From: Actinomycetes bacterium
Lineage (GTDB): Bacteria > Actinomycetota > Acidimicrobiia > Acidimicrobiales > RAAP-2
Length of the DNA stretch: 17,924 nucleotides
Assembly (NCBI GenBank): GCA_021850345.1
Contig: JAJZMN010000230.1
Location: 1 to 17,924, forward strand
Direction of reading: 5' to 3'
A program made the position numbers and the translations under genes. Position 1 is the first letter of the stretch. Every line of letters starts with the position of its first letter. The notes beneath the pieces were generated by a model, which searched no databases, was not told the origin of the DNA, and saw only the letters and a list, made by a program, of their open reading frames with translations. Below are positions 1-6,732 of this stretch, in pieces.

Positions 1-824
1 CGTCCGACGACGACGACGACGACCCCGCCGGCGTCGAGGCGAACGGACAGGGTACCGAGTGGCACAGCGCCACAGGGTCGGTGCCAGTCGGCGCGCACGT
101 GGCGGCGCATGCCGCCGACGCCGCGCGTGAAGCCAGTCCCTCCCACGACCCTCTCACGACAGGCACGGCCACCACAGTCGGCTCGCTGGCGGACGACGCA
201 GGCGGTGACGACGAGACGCCGCGTCCTGCGACGAACGGAGCTGCAGGGATGGCCGCCGACCGGATGGAACGCGTGGACGCACCTGGCGAGGCACAGCCGA
301 CCGCCGATCCCTTGCTCCCTGCGCGGCGAAGGAGCGAGCAGGTCGGCGACACGGCCGTCGCAGCGCCCCCCGAAACCCCCCGCCCGCCCGAGCGGTCGCC
401 GCTGCAGTCGCCCGGCGCGGGCGCGCACCACGCGTGGGTGTCGGGGGTGAGCCTGACGGCCGCCGAGCTGTGCGCGGCGTCGGGGCTGACTCCCCAGGTC
501 GTCGCCTCGCTCGAGGCCTGTGGGCTGCTCGCGCCGATGTCGATCGCCGGTGGCCAGTTCTATGACGAGGAGGCGCTCATGGTCGCCAAGCTCGCGGAGG
601 CGTTCGAACGGTTCGGGATCGAGCCTCGGCATCTGCGCCTCTTCCGCAACGCCGCCGATCGAGAGGTCGGTCTGATCGAGCAGGTCGTCGCCCCGCTCCT
701 GCGGCAGCGGAACCCCGAGGCGCGCCAGCGGGCGATCGAGGCGGCGGCGGAGCTCGCCGGGCTCGGGCAGAGCTTGCGTGCTGCACTCGTGCGCAGCGAG
801 CTGCACCGGCAATTTGGGACCTGA
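1..824 (+). CDS. ftsR: FtsR-like MerR-family regulator, C-terminal part (5' partial)
   Basis: The frame is open from the first bases of the window, so the gene begins upstream; the GTG at 81 is not the real start. What is visible is a long Ala/Pro/Arg-rich linker with a run of six Asp codons (6-23), then the C-terminal effector/dimerisation domain of FtsR-type MerR proteins. That domain starts near codon 455 (SLTAAELCAASGL) and contains FGIEPRHLRLFRNAADREVG and EQVVAPLL, the most conserved stretch of this family. The N-terminal winged helix that binds DNA is not in the window. In Mycobacterium the homologue (Rv1828) lies directly before the bifunctional nuclease gene, as here, and the family is linked to control of cell division genes such as ftsZ. 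The linker of at least about 140 residues looks unusually long. Family assignment is firm; regulatory targets are inferred. Confidence 0.85.
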   Translation, partial: SDDDDDDPAGVEANGQGTEWHSATGSVPVGAHVAAHAADAAREASPSHDPLTTGTATTVGSLADDAGGDDETPRPATNGAAGMAADRMERVDAPGEAQPTADPLLPARRRSEQVGDTAVAAPPETPRPPERSPLQSPGAGAHHAWVSGVSLTAAELCAASGLTPQVVASLEACGLLAPMSIAGGQFYDEEALMVAKLAEAFERFGIEPRHLRLFRNAADREVGLIEQVVAPLLRQRNPEARQRAIEAAAELAGLGQSLRAALVRSELHRQFGT

Positions 825-855
825 GGACGCCGCCGCGCGCCCCGGAGCATCACGC

Positions 856-861
856 TACATT
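856..861 (+). promoter_or_regulatory. -10 element (TACATT) of the bifunctional nuclease gene, leaderless
   Basis: TACATT fits the actinobacterial TANNNT -10 consensus and lies 6 nt before the ATG at 868, so transcription would start at or next to the first codon. No Shine-Dalgarno sequence is present. No convincing -35 hexamer is seen. Confidence 0.55.
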
Positions 862-867
862 GCTCTT

Positions 868-1374
868 ATGGTCGAAGTCCGCCTGAGAGCCGTGCGTGTC
901 GACCTCCAGTCGAACACGCCAGTGCTGCTGCTCCAGGAGACCGAGGGTGAGGGACGCACCCTGCCCATCTTCATCGGTACCCCCGAAGCGGCGGCGATCG
1001 CCTATGCCCTGCAGGGGGTGTCGACGCCGCGACCGATGACCCACGACCTGATCCACGACATCCTGTCGTCACTCGAAGTCTTGGTCGAGCGTGTCGTGAT
1101 CACCGAGCTGCGGTCGTCGACGTACTTCGCGGAGCTCCATCTCCGCCGTGGAGCGGAGCGCTCGATCGTCTCGAGCCGCCCGTCCGACGCAGTCGCCGTC
1201 GCGGTACGTACGGGCAGCACGCTGTACGTCGCCGACGAGCTCATGGACGCCGAGGGCATCCTGCTCAGCATCGAGCCGTCCGAGGACGACGATGAGGAGG
1301 AGAGCCCCGACGAGCTCGTTGGCCAGTTCCGCCAGTTCCTCGACTCCATCAAGCCCGAAGACTTCTCGGGCTGA
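868..1374 (+). CDS. bfn: Bifunctional nuclease family protein (DUF151)
   Basis: A 168-residue protein of the bifunctional nuclease domain family (DUF151). The domain fills residues 1 to about 135 and shows RTLPIFIGTPEA, HDLIHDIL, YFAEL and the hallmark SSRPSDAVAVAVR. The C-terminus is an acidic tail (SEDDDEEESPDEL) typical of actinobacterial members. Plant and algal relatives have DNase and RNase activity; the bacterial role is poorly defined, so nuclease activity is by homology only. The start at 868 replaces a longer open frame from 778: homology begins at this Met and a -10 element sits 6 nt upstream. It follows the FtsR-like gene by 43 bp and converges with the oxidoreductase gene. Rv1829 has the same position in Mycobacterium. 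Confidence 0.9.
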   Translation: MVEVRLRAVRVDLQSNTPVLLLQETEGEGRTLPIFIGTPEAAAIAYALQGVSTPRPMTHDLIHDILSSLEVLVERVVITELRSSTYFAELHLRRGAERSIVSSRPSDAVAVAVRTGSTLYVADELMDAEGILLSIEPSEDDDEEESPDELVGQFRQFLDSIKPEDFSG

Positions 1375-1379
1375 ACCAT

Positions 1380-1391
1380 CGCCATTTGGCG
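1380..1391. terminator. Small inverted repeat between convergent genes
   Basis: CGCC-ATTT-GGCG sits in the 24-bp gap between the convergent nuclease and oxidoreductase genes. A second short GGC/GCC inversion overlaps it to the right. The stem is only 4 bp and has no T-tract, so a bidirectional terminator role is a weak suggestion. Confidence 0.2.
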
Positions 1392-1398
1392 GTCCGCC

Positions 1399-2394
1399 TC
1401 ATTGCAGGCTCGGTCGTACGAGCACGCGGCCGCGGACGCGCGCCGAGAGCACGTCGCGCAGGATCTCATCGAGCCCGCCGAGACCGATCTCGCGCGCCAC
1501 CATGGCGTCCACGACATCGTCCGACAAGATGTCGCCGATCGTCTGCCAGATCTCGCGGCGCGCGGCGATCGGCATCTCCACCGAGTCCACCCCCAGAAGG
1601 TCGACGCCGCGGACGATGAAGGGGTAGACGCTCGTACGCAGCTCGGTCCCGCCGGTGAGCCCGCTCGCTGCCACCGCGCCGCCGTAGCGCAAGGAGCGAA
1701 GCACGCCAGCGAGCGTCTCTCCACCGACGCAGTCCACTGCGCCGGCCCAGCGTTGCTCCCCGAGCACGCGCCCTCCGGCTCCTGCGACCTCGTCGCGCCC
1801 GACGACACGTGCGGCGCCGAGCCCTTGGAGGTACGCGTGCTCGGACTCCTTGCCGGTGCTGGCGACGACCTCGTAACCCTGCCCAGCCAAGGCGGCCACG
1901 GCCATGCTGCCGACGCCGCCGGTCGCTCCGGTCACGAGCACTGGGCCCCGTGTGGGGGTGACGCCCGCGCGTCGGAGCTTGTGCAGTGAGAGGACCGCCG
2001 TGAACCCGGCGGTACCGATCGCCGCCGCGCGGCGCGGCGTCAGACCGTCGGGGAGCACCACCACCCAGTCCGAGGGAACCGACGCCCGTTCGGCAAACCC
2101 GCCGTGGCGTTCGATACCGAGGCCGTAGCCGTGCACGAGGACATGGGCGCCGTCAGGGACCGCGGGGGTGTTGCTGGACGTGACGACGCCCGCGAGGTCG
2201 ACGCCGGGCACGAGGGGAGAGCGGCGTGCCACACGGTTGCCGGGCACGGTCACCATCGCGTCCTTGTAGTTGACCGCGGACCACTCCACGTCGACGAGAA
2301 CGTCACCGTCGGGAAGGTCCGTGTCTTCGAGGCGCTGCACGGCGGTCTCGACGTCGTCGTCGTGGCGGGTGGCAACGAAAGCGGACCAGGGCAT
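1399..2394 (-). CDS. acuI: Zn-independent MDR oxidoreductase, AcuI/YhdH (acryloyl-CoA reductase) type
   Basis: A 331-residue medium-chain dehydrogenase/reductase. It has the AcuI/YhdH pattern from end to end: NYKDAM (42-47), PGVDLAGVV (63-71), HGGF (97-100), GTAGFTA (127-133), the Rossmann fingerprint VTGATGGVGSMA (154-165) and ASTGK (178-182), which in this family contacts the NADPH phosphate. Structural and catalytic zinc ligands are absent, as expected. Characterised AcuI proteins reduce acryloyl-CoA to propionyl-CoA with NADPH, detoxifying a reactive intermediate of 3-hydroxypropionate or DMSP metabolism. The substrate here is not shown; a broader quinone or enone reductase is possible. 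The start is fixed by a -10 element 7 nt upstream. The gene is divergent from the GT87-like gene with only 52 bp between them, and is absent at this place in the mycobacterial order. Confidence 0.85.
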   Translation of the reverse strand: MPWSAFVATRHDDDVETAVQRLEDTDLPDGDVLVDVEWSAVNYKDAMVTVPGNRVARRSPLVPGVDLAGVVTSSNTPAVPDGAHVLVHGYGLGIERHGGFAERASVPSDWVVVLPDGLTPRRAAAIGTAGFTAVLSLHKLRRAGVTPTRGPVLVTGATGGVGSMAVAALAGQGYEVVASTGKESEHAYLQGLGAARVVGRDEVAGAGGRVLGEQRWAGAVDCVGGETLAGVLRSLRYGGAVAASGLTGGTELRTSVYPFIVRGVDLLGVDSVEMPIAARREIWQTIGDILSDDVVDAMVAREIGLGGLDEILRDVLSARVRGRVLVRPSLQ

Positions 2395-2401
2395 ACGGCC
2401 T

Positions 2402-2407
2402 ACTGTA
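2402..2407 (-). promoter_or_regulatory. -10 element (TACAGT) of the acuI-like gene, leaderless
   Basis: On the minus strand TACAGT is followed by 7 nt and the ATG at 2394. This TANNNT spacing implies a transcript beginning at the start codon. No ribosome binding site is visible. Confidence 0.6.
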
Positions 2408-2431
2408 CGTCTCCTCGGCGCAGGTCCCGGC

Positions 2432-2437
2432 TAACGT
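2432..2437 (+). promoter_or_regulatory. Probable -10 element (TAACGT) of the GT87-like gene
   Basis: TAACGT lies 9 nt before the GTG at 2447, inside the 52-bp divergent gap. The spacing is slightly longer than at the other leaderless genes here. CATACT directly before the GTG is an alternative. Confidence 0.4.
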
Positions 2438-2446
2438 TGCCATACT

Positions 2447-3820
2447 GTGAGCACGAGCGCTGTGCGCGCCACGAAGGCGGGTCAGGTCGTTGCACGCGTT
2501 CGCCATGCGTACAGCGTGCGCATGGCGCGCTTCGGCCCCGAAGGGGGCGATGCGGCGCTCTACGGTCTGTCCGCGCTGTTCGCGCTGGGCACCGGTCTGC
2601 TCGCGGGGCTGTCCGCGTATCGGGTCTGGGCGTGGTTCGCGCTCGGCCCGTACGCCGCGGCCGCGCTGGTGTCCGCGCTCCTCGCGCGCCGCCGGGCCCG
2701 CCTCGGGGCCGCGATCTCGTCACGAGGGAGTGGCCGGCGCAGGCGTTTGGGGTCCGCGAGGGCCTGGACCCTCGTCTTGCTGCTGGTCGGCGCGACGCTC
2801 GCGCCGCTTGCCGTCGAGGTGTCGTTGCGCAACGACGGGCCGCCCAGCTCGCACGTACAGCCCGAGGTGGTGGTGATCGCCCGAGCCGGCACACGGCTGT
2901 CGAAGGGCAAAGACCCCTACTATGCCATCGTCCGACACGACGGCCGGGTGGAGTCCGCGGTTCCCGGCCAACCGGTGTACGAATCGTTCTTCCCCTACCT
3001 GCCGCTCATGGCGGTCTTCGGCCTCCCGAAGATCGGACGGGGTCCGGTCCGTGTCACCGACACGAGGGTGCTGTTCAGCATCGTCACGCTCCTGGTGGTG
3101 GGCGCAGCCTTGCTGCTCCTGCGCGCCCCGAGAGACCACAAGGTGCGGACGCTGCAGTTCCTCACCGTGCTGCCCAGCGCCGCGCTGCCGCTTGCCACCG
3201 GCGGTGACGACCTGCCGATCGTCGCCTTCCTCTTGCTCGCCATGGCGCTCGCGCAGCGCCGGCGGCCCGGCTGGAGCGGCATCGTGTTCGGGATCGTCTC
3301 CGCCATGAAGTTCACCGCGTGGCCGCTCGCGGTCCTCGCGCTCTTCGTGGCTCGGGACCGCCAGGGTCGGCGCGCCCCGGTGCCGATGGCGCTCGGCATG
3401 CTGCTCGTCGCCGGTCCGGCCGTCGTGCCGTTCGCCCTGTCGAACCTGCGCGCCTTCTTCGACAATGTGGTGCTGTTCCCGCTGGGCGCGTCGGGGGTGA
3501 CATCGCCCGCCGCGAGCAACCTGCCGGGGCACCTTCTCGTGCTCTATCTGCCGTTCCTCCACACTGCGCTGCCTGCAGCGGTCGCGTTGGTCGGCGGTGC
3601 GGTGGTGCTGCGCCGCCTCGTCCGCCGTCCGCCCGTGAGGGCGGGAGAGGTGCTGATGCTCACCGGTTGGATCATGCTCGTGGCGATCGCGTTCGCTCCG
3701 GCGACGCGGGTCGGGTACCTGCTCTACCCGGCGGACTTCTTCGTGTGGGCGTGGATGTTCGACGGAGCCGACCGCTCCGAAGCGGCATCGCTATCACCCA
3801 CGCTCGCTGCCGTCACCTGA
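2447..3820 (+). CDS. Polytopic membrane protein, GT87/DUF2029-like (GT-C fold) glycosyltransferase
   Basis: A 457-residue protein with about nine or ten hydrophobic segments (roughly 36-56, 58-80, 104-122, 207-226, 240-270, 278-303, 312-330, 365-395, 405-445). Between segments 3 and 4 lies an extracytoplasmic loop with PEVVVIARAG (139-148), KDPYYAI (155-161) and FFPYLPL (181-187). The spacing of a DPY and an F-x-YxPL motif after a conserved acidic residue resembles the GT87/DUF2029 polyprenyl-phosphate-mannose-dependent transferases of actinobacteria. Such enzymes add mannose to lipoglycans on the outer face of the membrane, but donor and acceptor here are unknown. The GTG start is supported by an upstream -10; the ATG at 2522 would remove 25 basic residues and is a real alternative. 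It converges with the small membrane protein gene. Confidence 0.6.
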   Translation: MSTSAVRATKAGQVVARVRHAYSVRMARFGPEGGDAALYGLSALFALGTGLLAGLSAYRVWAWFALGPYAAAALVSALLARRRARLGAAISSRGSGRRRRLGSARAWTLVLLLVGATLAPLAVEVSLRNDGPPSSHVQPEVVVIARAGTRLSKGKDPYYAIVRHDGRVESAVPGQPVYESFFPYLPLMAVFGLPKIGRGPVRVTDTRVLFSIVTLLVVGAALLLLRAPRDHKVRTLQFLTVLPSAALPLATGGDDLPIVAFLLLAMALAQRRRPGWSGIVFGIVSAMKFTAWPLAVLALFVARDRQGRRAPVPMALGMLLVAGPAVVPFALSNLRAFFDNVVLFPLGASGVTSPAASNLPGHLLVLYLPFLHTALPAAVALVGGAVVLRRLVRRPPVRAGEVLMLTGWIMLVAIAFAPATRVGYLLYPADFFVWAWMFDGADRSEAASLSPTLAAVT

Positions 3821-3851
3821 GGACGCGGTATCACCGACGGGCAGTGGCGTC

Positions 3852-3864
3852 CCCCGGCCCGGGG
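3852..3864. terminator. GC-rich hairpin between convergent genes
   Basis: CCCCG-GCC-CGGGG forms a 5-bp stem with a 3-nt loop in the 44-bp gap between the convergent genes ending at 3820 and 3865. No T-tract follows on either strand. It may be a bidirectional terminator of the T-less kind common in high-GC genomes. Confidence 0.35.
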
Positions 3865-4479
3865 CTACTCGGGGTCGGGCACTTCGAACAGCTCGAGCGT
3901 GAACCGGGTGCGGTCACGGGTCGTCGCCGCAGAGAAGGTGGTGGGCGACACGACGACGCCGATCTCCCAGTACCACCCGTCGGTGCTGGCACGCTGCGCG
4001 AGCACCTCGATCGCTCCCTTGGGTGCCTGGGTCGTGCTGACGTCGGGTGACGACCAGCCGCGGGCCTTCAGCTCGGCCCGGTAGAAGCCGACCACCGACG
4101 CCTGGCTCGCGGAGACCTCGAAGTCCGCCTTGGCGCTGAACTGTGTCGTGCCGCTCGAAGGGGTCGCGGCGGTGCGCGTGGTTCCCGTGGGCACGACGAC
4201 AGCTGTCAGGACGTCGGTGGGGGGTGTGCCGGGAGTCTCGATCGGGCGTAGCAGCGCGGCGGCGGGCTCTGCGACGAGGGCGGTGCCGGCCACGTGGCGA
4301 GGATGGGGGGCGGACGTCGACGTCGAGCTGCCCTGGACCGCCGCCCCGATGCCGAAGAGCAGCAACAGGGCCGCCGCGATCCCGACGACCACGAGCGCCG
4401 GTCGCACGCTGGGCGTCGTCGCACGGGGGCGGCCGGGAGAAGGGCTCACCGGATCACGACCGCCTTCGACACGAGCCAT
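3865..4479 (-). CDS. Single-pass membrane protein with extracytoplasmic domain, unknown function
   Basis: I do not recognise this 204-residue protein. It has a short cytoplasmic N-terminus rich in Pro and Arg, one transmembrane segment (about 27-49, PALVVVGIAAALLLLFGIGA), a Ser/Thr/Pro/Ala-rich linker (50-110) and a compact C-terminal domain (about 113-204). The domain contains SQASVVGFYRAELKARGW (125-142), WYWEIGVVV (169-177) and RTRFTLELFEV. The VxFYrxxLxxxGW pattern recurs in small exported actinobacterial proteins of unknown role. There is no lipobox, so it is probably an uncleaved type II membrane protein. The frame can be extended to a TTG at 4539, but a -10 element 8 nt before the ATG at 4479 favours the shorter form. 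It is divergent from the McdR-like regulator. Confidence 0.65.
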   Translation of the reverse strand: MARVEGGRDPVSPSPGRPRATTPSVRPALVVVGIAAALLLLFGIGAAVQGSSTSTSAPHPRHVAGTALVAEPAAALLRPIETPGTPPTDVLTAVVVPTGTTRTAATPSSGTTQFSAKADFEVSASQASVVGFYRAELKARGWSSPDVSTTQAPKGAIEVLAQRASTDGWYWEIGVVVSPTTFSAATTRDRTRFTLELFEVPDPE

Positions 4480-4487
4480 GTGTGCCC

Positions 4488-4493
4488 AGACTA
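4488..4493 (-). promoter_or_regulatory. -10 element (TAGTCT) of the single-pass membrane protein gene
   Basis: On the minus strand TAGTCT is followed by 8 nt and the ATG at 4479, the leaderless arrangement seen repeatedly in this window. It decides the start over the upstream TTG. Confidence 0.55.
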
Positions 4494-4544
4494 GGCGTGC
4501 AGCGCCGCCGTGAGCGCGACGCTCGGCTCCTCGGATCAAGGGGA

Positions 4545-4576
4545 AGTCACCTGGACGTAACTACTTTGATGTGACT
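4545..4576. promoter_or_regulatory. Imperfect dyad, candidate operator of the McdR-like regulator
   Basis: AGTCAC (4545-4550) and GTGACT (4571-4576) are perfect inverted arms. With inner matches (GTA...TAC) 11 of 16 positions are symmetric about 4560/4561. The dyad ends 7 bp before the -10 hexamer at 4584 and covers the -35 position. That placement suits MerR-type autoregulation, but the binding protein is inferred. Confidence 0.4.
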
Positions 4577-4583
4577 CCTCGGC

Positions 4584-4589
4584 TACGAT
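4584..4589 (+). promoter_or_regulatory. -10 element (TACGAT) of the merR - PD-(D/E)XK operon
   Basis: TACGAT fits TANNNT and lies 32 nt before the ATG at 4622. Unlike its neighbours, this gene therefore has a leader of about 25 nt, with a Shine-Dalgarno sequence in it. Confidence 0.5.
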
Positions 4590-4610
4590 CTGTCTCGTCG
4601 GACGAGCGCA

Positions 4611-4618
4611 GGGAGGGG
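4611..4618 (+). promoter_or_regulatory. Ribosome binding site of the McdR-like gene
   Basis: GGGAGGGG lies 3 nt before the ATG at 4622 as written, with the AGGGG core well placed. It supports this ATG over the GTG at 4571, which lies upstream of the likely transcription start. Confidence 0.55.
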
Positions 4619-4621
4619 TCG

Positions 4622-5131
4622 ATGGCCGAGACGGAGCGCACGACGGAGGAGGGCTACCGGGGCCCGCAGGTCTGCGGGATCGTCGGCATCACCTATCGCC
4701 AGCTGGACTACTGGGCGCGCACCGGCCTCCTGCGTCCATCGCTGGCTGACGCCAAGGGCAGCGGGAGCAAGCGGCTCTACTCGTACCGGGACCTGCTCGA
4801 GCTCAAGGTGATCAAGCAGCTCCTCGACGCCGGCGTCTCGCTGCAGTCCGCTCGCCGCGCCGTCGACTGCCTGCGCGAGGACCTCGGCGCCGACCTGGCG
4901 TCAGCCAAGCTCGTGCTGACCGGCACCCGATCGGTTCTCGCCAAGTCGAACGGCGAGGTCGTCGATCTGCTGGCCGGCGGACAGGGCGTGTTCAACATCG
5001 TCCCGCTGTCGGGGGTCGTCGACGAGCTGGACGCGGCGATCGTCGACTTCGGCGCGTCGGTCCCCCTCGCGGCAAGTGGGCCATCCGAGGGGCGCGCGAC
5101 GCGAGCGCACCGACGGGTCGCCGGGGCGTGA
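4622..5131 (+). CDS. MerR-family regulator, McdR/Rv1830-like
   Basis: A 169-residue MerR-type regulator. The winged helix spans about residues 10-85, with GITYRQLDYWARTGLLRPS and the wing segment GSGSKRLYSYRDLLELKVIKQLLDAGVSLQ. The second half contains EVVDLLAGGQGVFNIVPL, the signature of the Rv1830 (McdR) subfamily, which lacks metal-binding cysteines. In mycobacteria this regulator sits after the bifunctional nuclease gene and affects cell division. Here three unrelated genes separate the two. The ATG at 4622 is chosen because of its Shine-Dalgarno sequence and because the GTG at 4571 would precede the predicted transcription start. Its stop overlaps the GTG of the next gene by 4 nt, so the two are translationally coupled. 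Confidence 0.88.
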   Translation: MAETERTTEEGYRGPQVCGIVGITYRQLDYWARTGLLRPSLADAKGSGSKRLYSYRDLLELKVIKQLLDAGVSLQSARRAVDCLREDLGADLASAKLVLTGTRSVLAKSNGEVVDLLAGGQGVFNIVPLSGVVDELDAAIVDFGASVPLAASGPSEGRATRAHRRVAGA

Positions 5132-5541
5132 GCGTCTGCGACGATGCAGTGAGGAGTGGGCGCCCGCATCCACGCTGCTGGCATCCTTCGGCGAGCCCGG
5201 CGGCGCGCGTGCGGTTCGCGCACCCTTCCGAACGTCTCTTCGCCGCGCTCTTGGACGCCCATGGTGTGCACTGGGAGTACGAGCCGGTGGAGTTCCCCCT
5301 GCGCTGGGACGACGACGGCGCGCCTGCGGGGGGTTTCCGCCCGGACTTCTGGCTGCCCGACCATGGATGCTTCGTCGAGCTCACGACGGCGGACCAGCGG
5401 CTCGTCACCCGCAAGAACGCCAAGGTCCGCCAGATGCGCGCGCTGTACCCCGAAGTCGACGTCGTGGTCGTGTACCAGCGAGACTTCGTGGAGCTGCTCG
5501 CCCGTCACGGTCTGGACCCGACGGCGCTGGGGGCGGCGTGA
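5128..5541 (+). CDS. Small PD-(D/E)XK-nuclease-like protein
   Basis: A 137-residue soluble protein with the layout of the PD-(D/E)XK restriction-endonuclease fold: an N-terminal helix with Glu35 (HPSERLFAALL), then PDFWLPDHGCFVELT with Asp73 and Glu84, then RLVTRKNAKVRQMRALYP and a strand plus YQRDF (116-120). The usual catalytic Lys of the ExK half-motif is Thr86; Lys96 or Lys99 might substitute, or the protein may be a non-catalytic relative. DNA or RNA cleavage is therefore only inferred from fold-like motifs. It overlaps the MerR stop by 4 nt (GTGA). The first 27 residues look non-conserved; a GTG at 5209, directly before RFAHPSE, is an alternative start. gcvT follows after 51 bp with its own promoter. 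Confidence 0.65.
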   Translation: MSVCDDAVRSGRPHPRCWHPSASPAARVRFAHPSERLFAALLDAHGVHWEYEPVEFPLRWDDDGAPAGGFRPDFWLPDHGCFVELTTADQRLVTRKNAKVRQMRALYPEVDVVVVYQRDFVELLARHGLDPTALGAA

Positions 5542-5579
5542 GCCGCCGATCGTGCCCGAGCGCGGCGGGGGACGCGACA

Positions 5580-5585
5580 TAGGCT
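5580..5585 (+). promoter_or_regulatory. -10 element (TAGGCT) of the gcvT-gcvPA-gcvPB operon, leaderless
   Basis: TAGGCT is followed by exactly 7 nt and the ATG at 5593. It favours ATG 5593 over the adjoining GTG at 5590. Only 51 bp separate the previous stop from this start, which leaves no room for a glycine riboswitch. Confidence 0.6.
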
Positions 5586-5592
5586 GCACGTG

Positions 5593-6732
5593 ATGACCGC
5601 GGTGGCACGCGATGCCGGCGCCGGTACCGGCGCTTCGTCTCCTGCGGCTCGGCTGCGCCGCACCGTCCTGCATGCATCGCACGCCGCCCTCGGCGCCAAG
5701 CTCGTCGAGTTCGGTGGCTGGGAGATGCCCGTCGCATACCCGACGGGAACCGTCGCCGAGCATCGCGCGTGCCGCACCGGCGCCGTCGCGTTCGACGTGA
5801 GCCACCTCGGCACCGTGCGTGTCGAGGGGTCCGACGCCTTCGACACGCTGCAGCGGACCCTCACGAACGACTTGCGTCGCATAGCCCCGGGGCGGGCGCA
5901 GTACACGCATCTGCTCGACGAGGACGGCTCCGTCGTCGACGACATCATCGTGTGGTGGGTGGCCGAGACCCGCTTCGACGTCATGCCGAACGCGTCGAAC
6001 ACGGCGAGAGTGCGCGCGGCGATCGGCGGCACCGACACGACGCCGACACGAGCGGTGATCGCGCTGCAAGGGCCCGCGGCGCGCGAGCGCCTCAGCACCG
6101 TCGCGCCCGCGGCGGCGACGGTGCCGCGCTTCGGCGTCGCCTCGTTCGAGTGGGGCGGCGCGGACTGCCTGGTCGCGGGGACCGGGTACACCGGTGAGGA
6201 CGGCGTGGAGTGCGCGGTGCCCGTGGACGTTGCTCGTGGCTTCTGGGAGGCCGTGCTCGCCGCCGGGGTGCAGCCAGCTGGTCTCGGTGCGCGCGACACC
6301 TTGCGTCTGGAAGCCGGCTTGCCACTGTACGGCCACGAGCTCGGACCGGGCATCACGCCGCTGCAGGCGGGGCTCGACTGGGTGGTCGGCTGGGGAAAGG
6401 GCGAGTTCTCCGGACGTGCCGCGCTCGAGCGCGAACGGGCATCCGGGCCGCGGCGCCGGCTCCGCGGGCTGCTCGCCGATGGGCGCCAGCCTCCGAGAGA
6501 CGGAGCGGTGGTCGAGGGCGGTGGCGTCAGGGTCGGCACGGTGACGAGCGGCAACTTCTCGCCGATGCTCGAGCGTGGCATCGCCCTCGCGTTCGTCGAC
6601 ACCGCGCCACGCGTCGTCGACGGCGACCGGTTGACCGCCGTGGTCCGTGGCCGCGAGATCCCCGTGCAGGTGACCGGGCAACGGTTCTGGCCGCCGAGCG
6701 ACGACACCGTCGCAGCCGCGAGGAGGAGCTGA
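5593..6732 (+). CDS. gcvT: Glycine cleavage system T protein (aminomethyltransferase)
   Basis: A 379-residue T protein. It transfers the methylene group from the aminomethyl-lipoyl arm of H protein to tetrahydrofolate, releasing ammonia. Visible family motifs are LVEFGGWEMPVAY (about 37-49), FDVSHLG, TLTNDL with the folate-binding Asp93, DGSVVDDIIVWW, GYTGEDGVE, GARDTLRLEAGLPLYGHEL and GNFSPMLERGIALAFV. Length is normal, with about 20 extra residues at the N-terminus before LRRTVLH. It is the first gene of the gcvT-gcvPA-gcvPB operon; its TGA shares one base with the gcvPA ATG. The H protein gene is not in the window. In mycobacteria gcvH lies upstream of garA and ftsR, which would place it just outside the left edge. 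Confidence 0.95.
   Translation: MTAVARDAGAGTGASSPAARLRRTVLHASHAALGAKLVEFGGWEMPVAYPTGTVAEHRACRTGAVAFDVSHLGTVRVEGSDAFDTLQRTLTNDLRRIAPGRAQYTHLLDEDGSVVDDIIVWWVAETRFDVMPNASNTARVRAAIGGTDTTPTRAVIALQGPAARERLSTVAPAAATVPRFGVASFEWGGADCLVAGTGYTGEDGVECAVPVDVARGFWEAVLAAGVQPAGLGARDTLRLEAGLPLYGHELGPGITPLQAGLDWVVGWGKGEFSGRAALERERASGPRRRLRGLLADGRQPPRDGAVVEGGGVRVGTVTSGNFSPMLERGIALAFVDTAPRVVDGDRLTAVVRGREIPVQVTGQRFWPPSDDTVAAARRS
6721..6726 (+). promoter_or_regulatory. Ribosome binding site of gcvPA
   Basis: AGGAGG, a perfect Shine-Dalgarno core inside the last codons of gcvT, lies 5 nt before the gcvPA ATG. It fixes that start; the longer open frame from 6210 is antistart noise within gcvT. Confidence 0.7.

Noticed and set aside
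6..23. GAC trinucleotide repeat
   Set aside because: Six copies encoding an Asp run in a disordered linker; not a separate regulatory repeat.
5542..5592. Possible glycine riboswitch before gcvT
   Set aside because: The gap is only 51 bp, the promoter lies 7 nt from the start codon, and no aptamer-like pairing fits.
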